Positions 36,143 to 45,915 of a stretch of 64,000 nt of DNA are shown here, piece after piece (the stretch's first letter is position 1; every line of letters starts with the position of its first letter). The notes under the pieces were generated by a model, which saw nothing but the letters and a program-made list of their open reading frames with translations, made no database searches and was not told the origin of the DNA. Made by a program: the position numbers and the translations under genes. The DNA comes from Anaerosporobacter mobilis DSM 15930 (GTDB taxonomy: Bacteria; Bacillota; Clostridia; Lachnospirales; Lachnospiraceae). Where the stretch lies: the NCBI RefSeq assembly GCF_900142955.1, contig NZ_FRCP01000025.1, forward strand, positions 24,392 through 88,391, written 5' to 3'.

Positions 36143-36238
36143 TTATGCAATTATTCCTGTAAACATATCTTCTTCCCCTTTAATCTTTATGCAACAGCCC
36201 TTCTCCTGTAACTCAAGAGCCTTTGCAATCTTAATCAT
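36143..36238 (-). pseudogene. Possible C-terminal fragment of a lost gene
   Basis: A 31-codon frame (KIAKALELQEKGCCIKIKGE, ending MFTGIIA) reads like real protein but has no RBS and is closed upstream by TGA. In other Clostridia a DUF6179 gene often precedes a DUF6323 gene; this could be its tail, but that is inference. The remainder of 35876-36379 holds only the two hairpins listed. Confidence 0.3.
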
Positions 36239-36259
36239 AAACAATACCGCTCAAACAGG

Positions 36260-36306
36260 AAATAGAACGTTTCCAACCGTTTTATTGGTGTAAACGTTCT
36301 ATTTTT
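36260..36306 (-). terminator. Terminator of the amino-acid permease gene
   Basis: AAATAGAACGTTT (36260-36272) pairs with AAACGTTCTATTT (36292-36304). T tracts are present on the + strand and weaker on the minus strand; it lies 75 bp beyond the permease stop. Confidence 0.7.
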
Positions 36307-36379
36307 GCTTAACTTAATAACTTTGACTACAAAGGAATCATATCAACTACAAGGCCCCTTTAATTTATCTACTACATAT

Positions 36380-37726
36380 TTATCTTTTCTGATTTTTCAA
36401 TCTTTGATAAACATAAAACGGAATTCCAGAAAACATAAGTAGGAATACCCACATAGCTACATCAGCACCTGTCGCATAGATTATATAGATTGAATAAACG
36501 AAAGCAACCAGTGATAATCCGTGCTTTTTCACAAATTTCATAAAAGTATAGGATTCATTACTTTTAGCTGTCAAAATTATTTCTGCTGCTGTTGTGAACG
36601 CATATGCAGGGATGAATGACAGGGTTGCAAGCGTAACCATAAAGTTAAACGCTTCCGTCAAACTTTGTACATAATTTAAGATAAGAAGTAGATTCGTAAA
36701 AATCCCTGTAATAATAAGTGATGAATATGGCGTTGCATATTTTTTATGCACTTTTGCAAAAAAGTCTGGAAAAAGTCCATCCTCACCTGCAGCAAAGGAT
36801 AGTCTGGCAGTGATCAGTACCCAACCAGAAATTGTTCCTAGTACAGAGATAATAATCCCTAGTGAAATGAAGCTACCACCCCATGTAGCACCAGTAATAT
36901 GATTAATGATACCCACAAGCGGTGCTTGCGACTGCGCCAGTTCTTCCTGTGGCAGACCTCCCATAGATAATACCGAAATAATTAAATATATTAACACGGC
37001 AGAGATTGTTCCAATCACCGTACTTCTCTTTATATTAACCTCAGGATTTTTAATTTCCCCTCCTGAAACAGACGCACCTTCTAATCCTACAAAGGACCAC
37101 AATGTTACAGAGATCGCCGCTGGCAATGAGCCAAATCCTTGAACCTCTGGAGATGAATAGGTATAAAGATACTCCCCGTTAAACCCATAAAAAGCAATCA
37201 TTACAAAGCCAATAATTACACCCAGTTTTAATACGGTACTAACCATACTAAAATATCCTGCCTGTTTTACGCCTCTAATATTAATCCAAGTAAATAGCCA
37301 TAATATCGCCGATGCAATTACAAATGATAGTAAGCTATCCTCTCCAATTCTCGGAAAGAATACCGTAAGATATCGTAAAACAGCAGTTATAATAGCCGCA
37401 TTTCCAATCCATGAACCTATCCAAAAGGTCCAAGCTACCAAATACGCAGTAAATTTTCCAAAAGCTTTTTCTGTATATACAATGGGTCCCCCTGTTTCAG
37501 GAAAAAGAGTCCCTAGCCTTGCAAAAGAAAGCGCAAGTAACACAGAACCACCACCTGTGATTACCCAGGCTAAAATAGTTGTCATGGGATTAGATACCTG
37601 TGCCAAACTTTGAGCTGAAGTAAAAATACCTGAGCCAATCATATTACCAACAATAATGGCTATCGCCGCTCCCAGTCCAAGTTCCCGTTTGAGCTTAGTA
37701 TCCTTTGTAGTTTCATTGTTTGTCAT
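36380..37726 (-). CDS. APC-family amino acid permease
   Basis: A 448-residue protein with 12 membrane helices. The first helix carries the APC unwound motif (VGNMIGSGIFTSAQSLAQ), and FARLGTLFPETGGPIVYTEKAFG follows as in the APA/LAT subfamilies. It moves amino acids or polyamines by exchange or proton symport; no decarboxylase neighbour indicates a substrate. It starts at ATG 37726 with GAGGTG just upstream. Gap 37727-38067 is AT-rich with possible promoters for both flanking genes but no coding signal. Confidence 0.87.
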   Translation of the reverse strand: MTNNETTKDTKLKRELGLGAAIAIIVGNMIGSGIFTSAQSLAQVSNPMTTILAWVITGGGSVLLALSFARLGTLFPETGGPIVYTEKAFGKFTAYLVAWTFWIGSWIGNAAIITAVLRYLTVFFPRIGEDSLLSFVIASAILWLFTWINIRGVKQAGYFSMVSTVLKLGVIIGFVMIAFYGFNGEYLYTYSSPEVQGFGSLPAAISVTLWSFVGLEGASVSGGEIKNPEVNIKRSTVIGTISAVLIYLIISVLSMGGLPQEELAQSQAPLVGIINHITGATWGGSFISLGIIISVLGTISGWVLITARLSFAAGEDGLFPDFFAKVHKKYATPYSSLIITGIFTNLLLILNYVQSLTEAFNFMVTLATLSFIPAYAFTTAAEIILTAKSNESYTFMKFVKKHGLSLVAFVYSIYIIYATGADVAMWVFLLMFSGIPFYVYQRLKNQKR

Positions 37727-38067
37727 AAAACACCTCTTCTCATCAACTTCTGTAGTTGTTTATAATAATAGCAACTATAATATATAACATTTGATTTTAA
37801 AAAGAGCAAGTAGTTTTTATGGCTTTTTTGAACCTCTTATTAGTATTCTAAAGGTCTTTATTTCTTTTCCAGGTAATGCATGGTAGAATACAATTGTTCT
37901 CACAAAAGAATTCAAAAACCTTATAATAGTACAATTCCCTGGTGTCAAATACTTTTTACATGCTCAGTTTCGGTAATGTCAAAGCCATTTGATAGCAGTA
38001 ATTCCATAAATGTTATATCCTAGGTTCAGATCAAGAGAGCAACAAATTAAGAAGGAGACATTCTACA

Positions 38068-38652
38068 TTGGAACTAAATACTCAAATAAAGAAATACCGC
38101 ACTAATATGAATTTAACTCAAGAAGAATTAGCTGAAAAAGTTTACGTAACTAGACAGACTATTTCAAATTGGGAGAATAACAAAAGCTATCCAGATATTC
38201 ATAGTCTTTTATTACTCAGTTCATTGTTTGACATATCTCTTGATCAATTAATTAAAGGAGATATAGACATTATGAAAGAAGAAATTAAAGAAGCAGAACT
38301 CCAAAAATTCAATCGTTATGGTAATATTTTTACCGCACTACTGTTGATAACCATTATCTCATGCGTACCACTTGCAATGTTTTTGAATTATTATGGTCTG
38401 TTAATTACAGGCATCCTATTCATTGTAACTATGTTCTTTGCTAATAAAGTTGAGAAATGTAAAAAAGAATATGATGTTCAGACTTATAAGGAAATTGTGG
38501 CTTTCACAGAAGGAAAACGCTTGGATGAAATCGAAAAACATCAGGAATATGGTAAACGGCCATATCAATCATTTGTGTTGATGTTAGGAAGTGCTTTGAT
38601 AACTCTGATTGTTTGTATGGTATTGTATTTGGTGCTTAGTCTTGTATTATGA
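38068..38652 (+). CDS. Membrane-anchored XRE-family transcriptional regulator
   Basis: A 194-residue protein. Residues 5-62 are an XRE helix-turn-helix (LTQEELAEKVYVTRQTISNW, then ENNKSYPDIHSLLLLSSLFD). The C-terminal part has about three hydrophobic helices (ALLLITIISCVPLAMFLNYY, GLLITGILFIVTMFF and a last one). Such membrane-tethered regulators usually sense envelope or drug stress. The start is TTG 38068: AAGGAG lies 11 bases before it, and a later Met would cut into the HTH. Confidence 0.85.
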   Translation: MELNTQIKKYRTNMNLTQEELAEKVYVTRQTISNWENNKSYPDIHSLLLLSSLFDISLDQLIKGDIDIMKEEIKEAELQKFNRYGNIFTALLLITIISCVPLAMFLNYYGLLITGILFIVTMFFANKVEKCKKEYDVQTYKEIVAFTEGKRLDEIEKHQEYGKRPYQSFVLMLGSALITLIVCMVLYLVLSLVL

Positions 38653-38689
38653 TGGATTTTGATTATGGAAAGATAATGTAAACTTAATA

Positions 38690-38710
38690 ATATGGCCATC
38701 TGCGTATCAC
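38690..38710 (+). repeat. Imperfect 21-bp direct repeat, left copy
   Basis: ATATGGCCATCTGCGTATCA+C is matched at 17 of 21 positions by the sequence at 42368-42388. The two copies bracket the NUDIX/helicase pair. Confidence 0.35.
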
Positions 38711-38858
38711 AAAAAAGTAAACCTTTTTGTTTCATTTCCAGAATTATTTAGAACTTCAACCCGTAAGAAATATTTTTTCTAAGTAAAATAAGGTGGAGAA
38801 CTTTAAAATTAAGTCTCCACCTTATAAGACACACTTGCTTGATAAAATCTAATAACCA

Positions 38859-39251
38859 CTATCCAATCGCTTCTCTAATTTTATCAACCAAGCTTACATC
38901 TGCTGGTAACCAATCTACAGAATATAGAGTATCTTTTGTTAACCATTTTGCTGCTTTATGTTCGTTAAGTACCAAGTCGCCTGATTTGATTGTACAAAGA
39001 TAACAGTGCATTATTAAATGAAATTTTGGATAATCATATTCCACAGTTTCTAGCAAATCACCTACTTCAATAACTGTATCCAGTTCTTCTCTAATCTCAC
39101 GAACTAATGCCTGCCTAGGTGTCTCTCCATCTTCTATCTTGCCTCCCGGGAACTCCCAGCCGTCTTTAAATTCTCCATATCCTCGTTGGGTTGCCAATAC
39201 CTTATCATCATCTCGTATTATTGCTGCAACAACTTCAATAGTTTTCATCAT
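38859..39251 (-). CDS. NUDIX hydrolase, MutT-like
   Basis: A 130-residue enzyme with a complete Nudix box (GKIEDGETPRQALVREIREE, preceded by FPG) and the MutT-like start EVVAAIIRDDDKVLATQRG. It probably hydrolyses oxidised or modified nucleoside triphosphates. ATG 39251 or ATG 39248 is possible; GAGGTGG suits the latter slightly better. It lies 60 bp downstream of the large helicase on the same strand; such pairing is, to my memory, common for DUF3427-type helicases. Confidence 0.88.
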   Translation of the reverse strand: MMKTIEVVAAIIRDDDKVLATQRGYGEFKDGWEFPGGKIEDGETPRQALVREIREELDTVIEVGDLLETVEYDYPKFHLIMHCYLCTIKSGDLVLNEHKAAKWLTKDTLYSVDWLPADVSLVDKIREAIG

Positions 39252-39310
39252 CTGCCACCTCGTATTAATTTCAAACGATTATATATATCACTACTTATAA
39301 TTATAATTAA

Positions 39311-42238
39311 TTATTGTGTAAAATAATCATAGATATCGTTTCTTACTTCATGCTCTAGTTCCATTTTAAAATTCATAATTGGTAACGTGTTACCTTTATC
39401 ATTTACAATGGTAGTTTCTGTCCATTCAATCGGGCTCATTTTCCCCATATAATAAAAATCGGAACCTTCTCCATCACTCTTCTTAATAAACAGGTAAATC
39501 TTAAGACCATTCTGCTTACTATAGATCAATTCCCTAGCCTCAGTATTTTTTTCAGAAACCTTACTTCTAGTCATCCAGCTGAAGATACGATTATTAATAA
39601 ATTGATCCTCGTATTTCGTACTACTAGCAATATCCTCTTTCTTTTCATACGTAACGAATATAGGGCATGTATTATATTTAATTCGATATCCATATATAGT
39701 AGAACTGTCGTCCTTTTCCCAATTCAATATTCTACACACATCTTTTCTTGAATACTTCTGATACAAAACCAAATTGTCTTCATCGTGGTCCATATATTGA
39801 TCCTCGTACTTTCTAAGACTATACTCAATAAGATTATCTAGTTCCGTTTTGAAATTCATTTGACTTAATTTGCTATAGAAGGTAACTGCACGTATTATTC
39901 GGGTTTGCTTATTATTTTCTATACCTTGTCTATCCAAGAATTCAATGTTTTGATACTTGTTTTTTTCAGACTGCGTATTAATAAAATCCTTATTAAGAAC
40001 AAGTAATGCAGATTCGTAATCTTCCTCCTTATATGTTCCTCCAATACTCTCTAATTCCCTATTGAAAGAATCTCTATTAATCTCTAAACCATTCGTAAGC
40101 ATCCTTAACATCAATAATTCATGAGGACGCTTCCCACTTAGTAACAACGATGACACAAATTCAAGTATTGCTTCTTCATCAGAATTAAAAGATATTGTGT
40201 ACTCTTTATCCACCATTCTCACAAAGCGGTCATAAGTCTTAGCATAATTAATAAATAGCATTGGATCAATTTCACCAAATTCATAAAAATCTAATATTGA
40301 TGGTACACGTCCTATGCGATTCTTTAGAATCATATATTTATCTAGTAATAATTTCTTCGTCGTGGTTACATTATCTATTGACTGAAATATTCTCTTCTTC
40401 GATATCTCATCAAAATGTATCGTAGAGCTTCCTGGTATGGTACACGCCCCTTCCATAACATATCTTCGTATCGTATCTTTATTATAAGTACGATCGCCTG
40501 ACAATGCTATTGGAATCATAAAATTATTCATATAATTACCGATAAAATCTAATATAACAACATACTCTTTATTCTCTGCTTTACGTAATCCACGTCCTAA
40601 CTGTTGAACAAACACAGTTGGACTCTCTGTTGGTCTAAGCATAATAACCTGATTAATCTCCGGTATATCGACTCCTTCATTAAAGATATCAACAGTAAAT
40701 ATATAGTCTAGCTGATCTTCTTTATCATCGTTAGTCAGTCGATCAATACACTCTTCTCTTCGCTCCTGCGAATCATCTCCGCATAAGAAATCGGTACGAT
40801 AACCATGTATGTTAAACTTATTCGAGAGTTCTCTCGCTTCCTCTTTCCTACTGCAAAACACTAATCCTTTTACTCGTTCACCACAATATCCGTAGTAGTT
40901 CATCTTTTCAATAATATAGTTTACTCGTTCCTCACAAATCAAATTAGTAAAATTCCGTACCCCTGTAGAATCATCTAATACTTCTCCATCTATCTCTAAA
41001 TCGGTAACGCCGAAATAATGAAATGGGCATAATAGATTTTCTTCTAATGCCTGCTGCAAACGTATTTCATACGCAATATTATGATCAAACAATTCATATA
41101 TATCAAAACCATCAGTACGATCTGGACTAGCTGTCATACCAAGCCAAAAATTAGGTGTAAAATATTCCATGATTCTCTTATAACTCTCAGATCCTGCTCT
41201 ATGTACTTCGTCAATAATAATAGTATCAAATTTGTCTCTTGAAAACCGGTCTAACGTTTCCTGTTTTGCCATCATCTGCATTGTCGAGAATAGAAATTCT
41301 GCTTCATAATCCTTTGAAGTTCCTGAAAGTAAACCGAATGTCTTTCCATTGCCAAATACATTTCTATAACTTTTAATGGCCTGCTTTGCAATCTGTTCTC
41401 TATGTACAAGAAACAAAGCTTTTTTAGGATTTTTATCACGAAGTGCAAATGCAGATGCATAAGTTTTTCCAGTACCTGTAGCTGATATCAGAAGCGCTCT
41501 ATCCTTATCTTCTGTGTATAACTTACGTAAGTTTGCGATAAATGCAACCTGCATCTTATTGGGTTGTAATTTATATTGTTCAAGAGATGTAATCTCTGCC
41601 TGCTTCGCAATTGCTTTTTGTTTCCTTATTTCTTCATAGTTTATCTTATATCCTTCTATAAACTCTTCAAAATCCCTTGCTGATCTCGAATTCCATAACT
41701 CATTAAATTCCTCTAAGATCCGCTTTGCATATTCCCCTTGCTCAGTAGAAATAATCTTCGTATTCCATTCTTTATTCTTAGTTAATGCTCCCATAGTCAT
41801 ATTAGAACTACCCACAATAATACGGTATACTTCCTCTTCTTTAAAGATATAACCTTTTGTATGAAACCCTTCACCAGCTTCTCTCGAATCATACATTTTT
41901 AATTCTATATTCGAAAGGCTCGCTAATTTCTCAAGTGCTTTTGGTTCTGTGAAATTCAGATAGTCTGTTGTTAAGATTTTACCGGGTATCCCCTTCTCTT
42001 CCAATACTCTTAAAGTCTGCAAAAGTGGTGTGAGTCCACTCATTGTTATAAATGCAACACTAATAAAGAACGTATCACAACGTAATAACTCGTTCTCTAT
42101 AGTCGATAGTACTTTTCTTCCCTCTTTATAGTTATTTGAGACAAACTGAGGTTTGTATGCTAGATTTGAATTTGCTTCAAGATTAATGCATGCTGTTTCA
42201 AATCCTTGTTTCATCTGTTCGATATGATTATTATGCAT
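39311..42238 (-). CDS. PLD-nuclease/DEAD-box helicase with DUF3427-type C-terminus
   Basis: A 975-residue protein. Residues ~45-190 are a phospholipase-D-like domain with the HKD motif at H126-x-K128 and GSSN (143-146). Then comes a superfamily 2 helicase: Walker A ATGTGKT (253-259), DEVH box at 343-346, GMTASPDRTDGFD, and motif VI QQLGRGLRKAENKEYV. The C-terminal ~350 residues match DUF3427 (YSRKDVCRILNWEKDDSSTI, FVTYEKK). Such helicase-nucleases lie in defense islands and probably process DNA. AAGGAG precedes the ATG. It forms a pair with the NUDIX gene. Confidence 0.9.
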   Translation of the reverse strand: MHNNHIEQMKQGFETACINLEANSNLAYKPQFVSNNYKEGRKVLSTIENELLRCDTFFISVAFITMSGLTPLLQTLRVLEEKGIPGKILTTDYLNFTEPKALEKLASLSNIELKMYDSREAGEGFHTKGYIFKEEEVYRIIVGSSNMTMGALTKNKEWNTKIISTEQGEYAKRILEEFNELWNSRSARDFEEFIEGYKINYEEIRKQKAIAKQAEITSLEQYKLQPNKMQVAFIANLRKLYTEDKDRALLISATGTGKTYASAFALRDKNPKKALFLVHREQIAKQAIKSYRNVFGNGKTFGLLSGTSKDYEAEFLFSTMQMMAKQETLDRFSRDKFDTIIIDEVHRAGSESYKRIMEYFTPNFWLGMTASPDRTDGFDIYELFDHNIAYEIRLQQALEENLLCPFHYFGVTDLEIDGEVLDDSTGVRNFTNLICEERVNYIIEKMNYYGYCGERVKGLVFCSRKEEARELSNKFNIHGYRTDFLCGDDSQERREECIDRLTNDDKEDQLDYIFTVDIFNEGVDIPEINQVIMLRPTESPTVFVQQLGRGLRKAENKEYVVILDFIGNYMNNFMIPIALSGDRTYNKDTIRRYVMEGACTIPGSSTIHFDEISKKRIFQSIDNVTTTKKLLLDKYMILKNRIGRVPSILDFYEFGEIDPMLFINYAKTYDRFVRMVDKEYTISFNSDEEAILEFVSSLLLSGKRPHELLMLRMLTNGLEINRDSFNRELESIGGTYKEEDYESALLVLNKDFINTQSEKNKYQNIEFLDRQGIENNKQTRIIRAVTFYSKLSQMNFKTELDNLIEYSLRKYEDQYMDHDEDNLVLYQKYSRKDVCRILNWEKDDSSTIYGYRIKYNTCPIFVTYEKKEDIASSTKYEDQFINNRIFSWMTRSKVSEKNTEARELIYSKQNGLKIYLFIKKSDGEGSDFYYMGKMSPIEWTETTIVNDKGNTLPIMNFKMELEHEVRNDIYDYFTQ

Positions 42239-42367
42239 AATGTAATCTCCTTGTATATAACAATGGTTTACTATTGGTAATGTTATTTTTAACCATTTTA
42301 GATTGATAACTTATGCTCTATTATAGCTTACATGACAAAATATTACTATATTTATTGTATTTACTGT

Positions 42368-42388
42368 ATATGGTTATCTGCGCATTAC
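42368..42388 (+). repeat. Imperfect 21-bp direct repeat, right copy
   Basis: ATATGGTTATCTGCGCATTA+C is the partner of 38690-38710. It lies 130 bp beyond the helicase start. A 10-bp hairpin (CTGGTAGGTA/TACCTACCAG, 42425-42453) follows. Confidence 0.35.
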
Positions 42389-42474
42389 TTCCATGTTCAC
42401 AGAAGTTTAATTATTAAATGCAAACTGGTAGGTAATTAAAAGCTACCTACCAGCAAAACTCTAGACATACAATC

Positions 42475-42657
42475 TCAAGGGCCAAGCCTCAAATTTTTGA
42501 CTATTGTCATTAGTTTTTTTATGTCTAGTGAATATAAAAAGTACTTTATGACGGTGTTGCGAGATATGCCTAAAGCCTTTGCAACTGCTCTTTGTGACAT
42601 ATATTTCTTTGTAGTCATTTCTCTAATTTGTTAATAAATATCCACGTCAATGATCAC
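42475..42657 (-). pseudogene. Remnant of an IS21-type transposase (IstA N-terminus)
   Basis: The minus strand encodes VDIY-stop-QIREMTTKK and then SQRAVAKALGISRNTVIKYF, the helix-turn-helix start of IS21 IstA proteins. A TAA interrupts the first part, and the sense is lost after about 25 more codons. No istB and no clear insertion ends are seen, so this is a dead fragment. Confidence 0.65.
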
Positions 42658-42829
42658 CCTTTCGTCCTCTTGTACTGATCTTAATTTAGTATACAGAGTA
42701 TTTGTTGAAAGTGGATCACTTTTTGACTAGCACAATGTAGTGAACTGGCTCACTTCTATATTAGCATTCACACTCTAAATTGATATAAAATAATTTGAAG
42801 GTTATTTTTATAGAAAAATAAGGATAAAT

Positions 42830-43087
42830 AAATCACCACAAAAACAAGTATTGCGTGAATTGATGCAGGAGTATTTGAAAAATAATGATATTAGCATCAA
42901 ATTGGTATAGATGTTAATGCTATTATGAAAAATATATCTTAATCATTAGCTTCATAAGATAACTAAAAATAAGGCGGTACCTCCATCTGATAATAGCCTA
43001 TTAAAGATGCTATATCTAGCAACTATGAATATCACCAAAAAAGGACAGGACATTGACAAGATTATGGTCAAATACATTCCTAACTAG
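42830..43087 (+). pseudogene. Remnant of an IS256-family transposase
   Basis: The + strand carries an N-terminal piece (KSPQKQVLRELMQEYLKNND, continuing in a second frame as IGIDVNAIMKNIS) and a C-terminal piece (AVPPSDNSLLKMLYLATMNI, then TKKGQD). These match the two ends of IS256-type transposases, with stops between and the catalytic centre absent. It is an internally deleted, frameshifted relic. Confidence 0.65.
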
Positions 43088-43286
43088 AAATTTATTTCGA
43101 GGAATGTCTTCACTAATTCAAGTTTATAACTGACCTGTTGCCCTTACTATTAATATTACCATTAACAAAAAAATAGCCCTAACATCAGTAATAGGGCGGG
43201 TTTCAAAAGAAACCCACCCCAACTGTTTGTACAGTATAAGAGTAAGATCATAGTCTCATTTGCTATGATACTTACTCTTATTTTTG

Positions 43287-43374
43287 TTATAATAAGTAGA
43301 CCTTAATGGTTGGCGTCCCCAACACTGGATTTTTACATCCGTTTGTCAAAGAGTCAGCCATCTACTTATTATAA
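43287..43374 (+). ncRNA. Candidate IS110 bridge RNA (large stem-loop upstream of the transposase relic)
   Basis: TTATAATAAGTAGA (43287-43300) is perfectly complementary to TCTACTTATTATAA (43361-43374), enclosing 60 bases with an inner TTGG-cgtc-CCAA hairpin (about 43310-43321) and a second loop. It lies 95 bp before the transposase start, in the non-coding left part of an IS110-type element, where bridge RNAs are encoded. The stem is intact although the transposase is broken. Confidence 0.45.
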
Positions 43375-43469
43375 ATATTCGATTAAGCAGGTTGAAAACA
43401 TTAAATGTCTTTCGTGTCACGAGCAAATATGAATAGTAATAAGATTAGATGGGAAAGGAAGGTATACAC

Positions 43470-43990
43470 ATGATTAGTGTAGGTATTGATATTTCAAAAG
43501 ACAAAAGCACTGTATGTATTTTAGCACCATATGGAAACTTTATTAAAAAACCATTTATTATCGAACACACCAAAGAATCAATTAATGAGCTAGCACTATT
43601 TATTAACTCATTGTGTGAAGAAACTAAAGTAGTAATGGAATCAACAGGAATCTATCATCTTCCAGTATTAAAGTAGTCATAATCTTTTTGTTTCACTTAT
43701 TAATCCTTTAGTAATGAATAAATATGCTAATACAAATATTAGACCAGGTAAGACAGATAATAAAGATGCTATTACAATTGCAAACTATGGTATTGATTAC
43801 TGGTATAAACTACAGTATTATGTTGAAAAGGACACTCGTTATGAACAGTTAAATTACTTTCTCGGCAATATAATCAATATATTAACATGCGCGTAAAGTG
43901 TAAATTGGCTCTATTGAATTTATTAGAGCAGGCAATGCCACAAATCACAACCTTATATATTATGCAAAAGTACGTGATGCATATCTAGTT
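43470..43990 (+). pseudogene. Broken IS110-family transposase gene
   Basis: It begins at ATG 43470 with GGAAGG upstream: MISVGIDISKDKSTVCILAP, carrying the first Asp of the DEDD RuvC-like site, then VVMESTGIYHLPVLK and a TAG at 43674-43676. The sense continues in another frame as VMNKYANTNIRPGKTDNKDA and ends near 43980 with KCKLALLNLLEQAMPQITTL. The C-terminal serine-containing domain is missing. It cannot move itself. Confidence 0.8.
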
Positions 43991-44229
43991 TAATATAAAG
44001 TTTAGGCATACTTTTTTTAAGGGAGCTTTTGGCTTTTTTAATAGCATGCCTAAATTTATAGAAACTTTTATAAAATAATTTAAAATAAGGGCTTGACAAT
44101 CCTTAGCAGGTTTGACAAAGAGCCACAATTATTATATCAATTTTTTCTATTTACACATAATTTGAAACTGTATTGATACAATGGATGCGGACTGGTTACC
44201 ATATTCGTATCACTATCATAAATTATTAT

Positions 44230-44274
44230 TAGTCAATGTACTTAAGCAGTTCATCTACATAAGTACATTGACTA
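44230..44274. terminator. Terminator of the methyltransferase/ATPase/nuclease operon
   Basis: TAGTCAATGTACTTA (44230-44244) pairs perfectly with TAAGTACATTGACTA (44260-44274), 26 bp past the last stop of the operon. The + strand side carries TTTTT. Confidence 0.8.
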
Positions 44275-44300
44275 TTTTTCTCCCTATGCATTAAAATTAT

Positions 44301-45317
44301 TTATACTATAGATTTCAAATCTAACATATCATCGCAAATAGTCCCTTTATAATGATTTCTAAACTGTTCGCTACATAATTCTCCTCCTGAAACCCCCAGA
44401 TACTCATCTAAATATGCCTTTGCATCTTCAAGAATTTCATTTTTTGTCTTTGAGTGTGCATAAAACATGTACAAAAACGCACTATGTAAATCATAATTAT
44501 CCTTATTCAGATGAATACAATAACGACTTAATTGCATATATCCATCCTTAAATCTTTTAGGTGAGTATGCCTTCTTTTTACCATCTTCAAAATATCCTTG
44601 TTTAATAAAAAATTTCACCTCTATTATAGCAACTCTGTTATTAGAATCAATTACACCAATATCAACAGACTCCTCATCTTTTGTTTTTGATGTGCATAGT
44701 TCAGTAACAATATGTAATTTTGTCTTCTGTTCTAAAAATGAAATCAAATGATTACGTAATTGCTGCTCTGATACATTATTATTAATTTTTCCTGACACAA
44801 TATATTCACATTTACTATATTTACGTTGAAGATGGAACTCCTCAAATACCCATTCCAACTGATCTATATCTTTTCTATCTTTCTCTAATTCAATTAACAT
44901 TTGTTTATCAGCAAAAATATTTTTAAAGTTATGATCAAATTTTCCTTTATGCAATAATACTAATGCATTTCTAGTTCTAGCAAATACAAAACTATCATTT
45001 CTTTGCGAAATATCTATAGCATGATTGATAATTTGCTCATCTTGCAACGAGGAGCCAGCTACGCTCTCAATTATACTATCTGATACTGTCCCACTATTTT
45101 CTAGTACAAATAATCTTAAATCATACGATTTATACCTTTGATTTATTGTCTGAACCACATCGCTAAATAATTCTTTAATTTTGCTCAATTCCACCAACTC
45201 AAGTAAAAATATCTTTTGCGGGCACCTAATATATAAATCGGTCAATATACTATACTCCGCCTGATTTTCACTTATAAAACTAACAGAATTAAGAAAATCT
45301 TCATTCGTTTGTAACAT
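44301..45317 (-). CDS. PD-(D/E)XK nuclease, last gene of the four-gene defense-like operon
   Basis: A 338-residue protein. Residues 1-170 are helical and unrecognised. From ~185 a restriction-nuclease-like core is visible: a helix LRNHLISFLEQKTK, then D219 in SVDIGVID, E233-x-K235 in VAIIEVKFF, and Q262 in YMQLSRYC. These are the usual metal and catalytic positions of the PD-(D/E)XK superfamily. It overlaps the preceding gene by 17 bp, so its production is tied to the ATPase and middle component. Most likely the DNA-cutting effector. The assignment to any named family is inference. Confidence 0.75.
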   Translation of the reverse strand: MLQTNEDFLNSVSFISENQAEYSILTDLYIRCPQKIFLLELVELSKIKELFSDVVQTINQRYKSYDLRLFVLENSGTVSDSIIESVAGSSLQDEQIINHAIDISQRNDSFVFARTRNALVLLHKGKFDHNFKNIFADKQMLIELEKDRKDIDQLEWVFEEFHLQRKYSKCEYIVSGKINNNVSEQQLRNHLISFLEQKTKLHIVTELCTSKTKDEESVDIGVIDSNNRVAIIEVKFFIKQGYFEDGKKKAYSPKRFKDGYMQLSRYCIHLNKDNYDLHSAFLYMFYAHSKTKNEILEDAKAYLDEYLGVSGGELCSEQFRNHYKGTICDDMLDLKSIV

Positions 45318-45915
45318 TGCCTTCTCCTAATTTATAATAATTTTTTAATACAAAATCCATCCAGTATGTTAAAATATCATAATTATCCACATTATCATTA
45401 TCCAGTTTCTTCTTGAATTGATTCAGTAGTTTTGTTAATACGCTTGACGATGATTTTAATTTATCAATTCCTCTATCACTTGCCTCGCGGAAGGTCGGTT
45501 CAGAGAAAAAAATAGTAAATACAAATTGATCATCGTATGATTTTAATAAATTAACAAATGGTTTAATTTGCCTATATAACTCATAAAACTCACCTGTTTC
45601 TCCTCCATTACCTCCTAACATTTTTTCAACATTATTTGTTAATGCTTCATTTAATATTATACTATTTTCAAATACATCTATAAATTCTAGCAAACACAAA
45701 TCATCCAAAACTTGTTCAAAGTATGGAATTTTAATGTCACTTTTATCGATTGAAATTACAATCTCCTCATCTTTTTTCGTGAAAAAATTTTCTGACAAAT
45801 AATATAGATATAAATATCTTTTAAATGTATTCATATTAATTTTTTCTGCATAAAGGGACATCACATACAAAAATAGGAGTATACGTTCCTTAAGCTTTTC
45901 TTTCATATAATCCAT
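45301..45915 (-). CDS. Small helical 'middle component' protein of the operon
   Basis: A 204-residue protein with no membrane segment or catalytic motif. It is helical, starting KLKERILLFLYVMSLYAEKI, and has a winged-helix-like stretch (YFEQVLDDLCLLEFIDVFEN). Size and position between an SMC-like ATPase and a nuclease recall LmuC or the middle component of ABC-three-component systems. The start overlaps the ATPase stop (taATG) with AGGAGG 9 bases upstream. I do not recognise the family directly. Confidence 0.6.
   Translation of the reverse strand: MDYMKEKLKERILLFLYVMSLYAEKINMNTFKRYLYLYYLSENFFTKKDEEIVISIDKSDIKIPYFEQVLDDLCLLEFIDVFENSIILNEALTNNVEKMLGGNGGETGEFYELYRQIKPFVNLLKSYDDQFVFTIFFSEPTFREASDRGIDKLKSSSSVLTKLLNQFKKKLDNDNVDNYDILTYWMDFVLKNYYKLGEGNVTNE

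Noticed and set aside
43140..43280. Series of short hairpins as a possible CRISPR or repeat array
   Set aside because: The stems differ in sequence and spacing; they fit terminator or IS-end structure, not repeats and spacers.
44118..44130. AGAGCCA 8-mer-like match as another att arm site
   Set aside because: Single copy without the 11-bp partner; expected by chance at this length.
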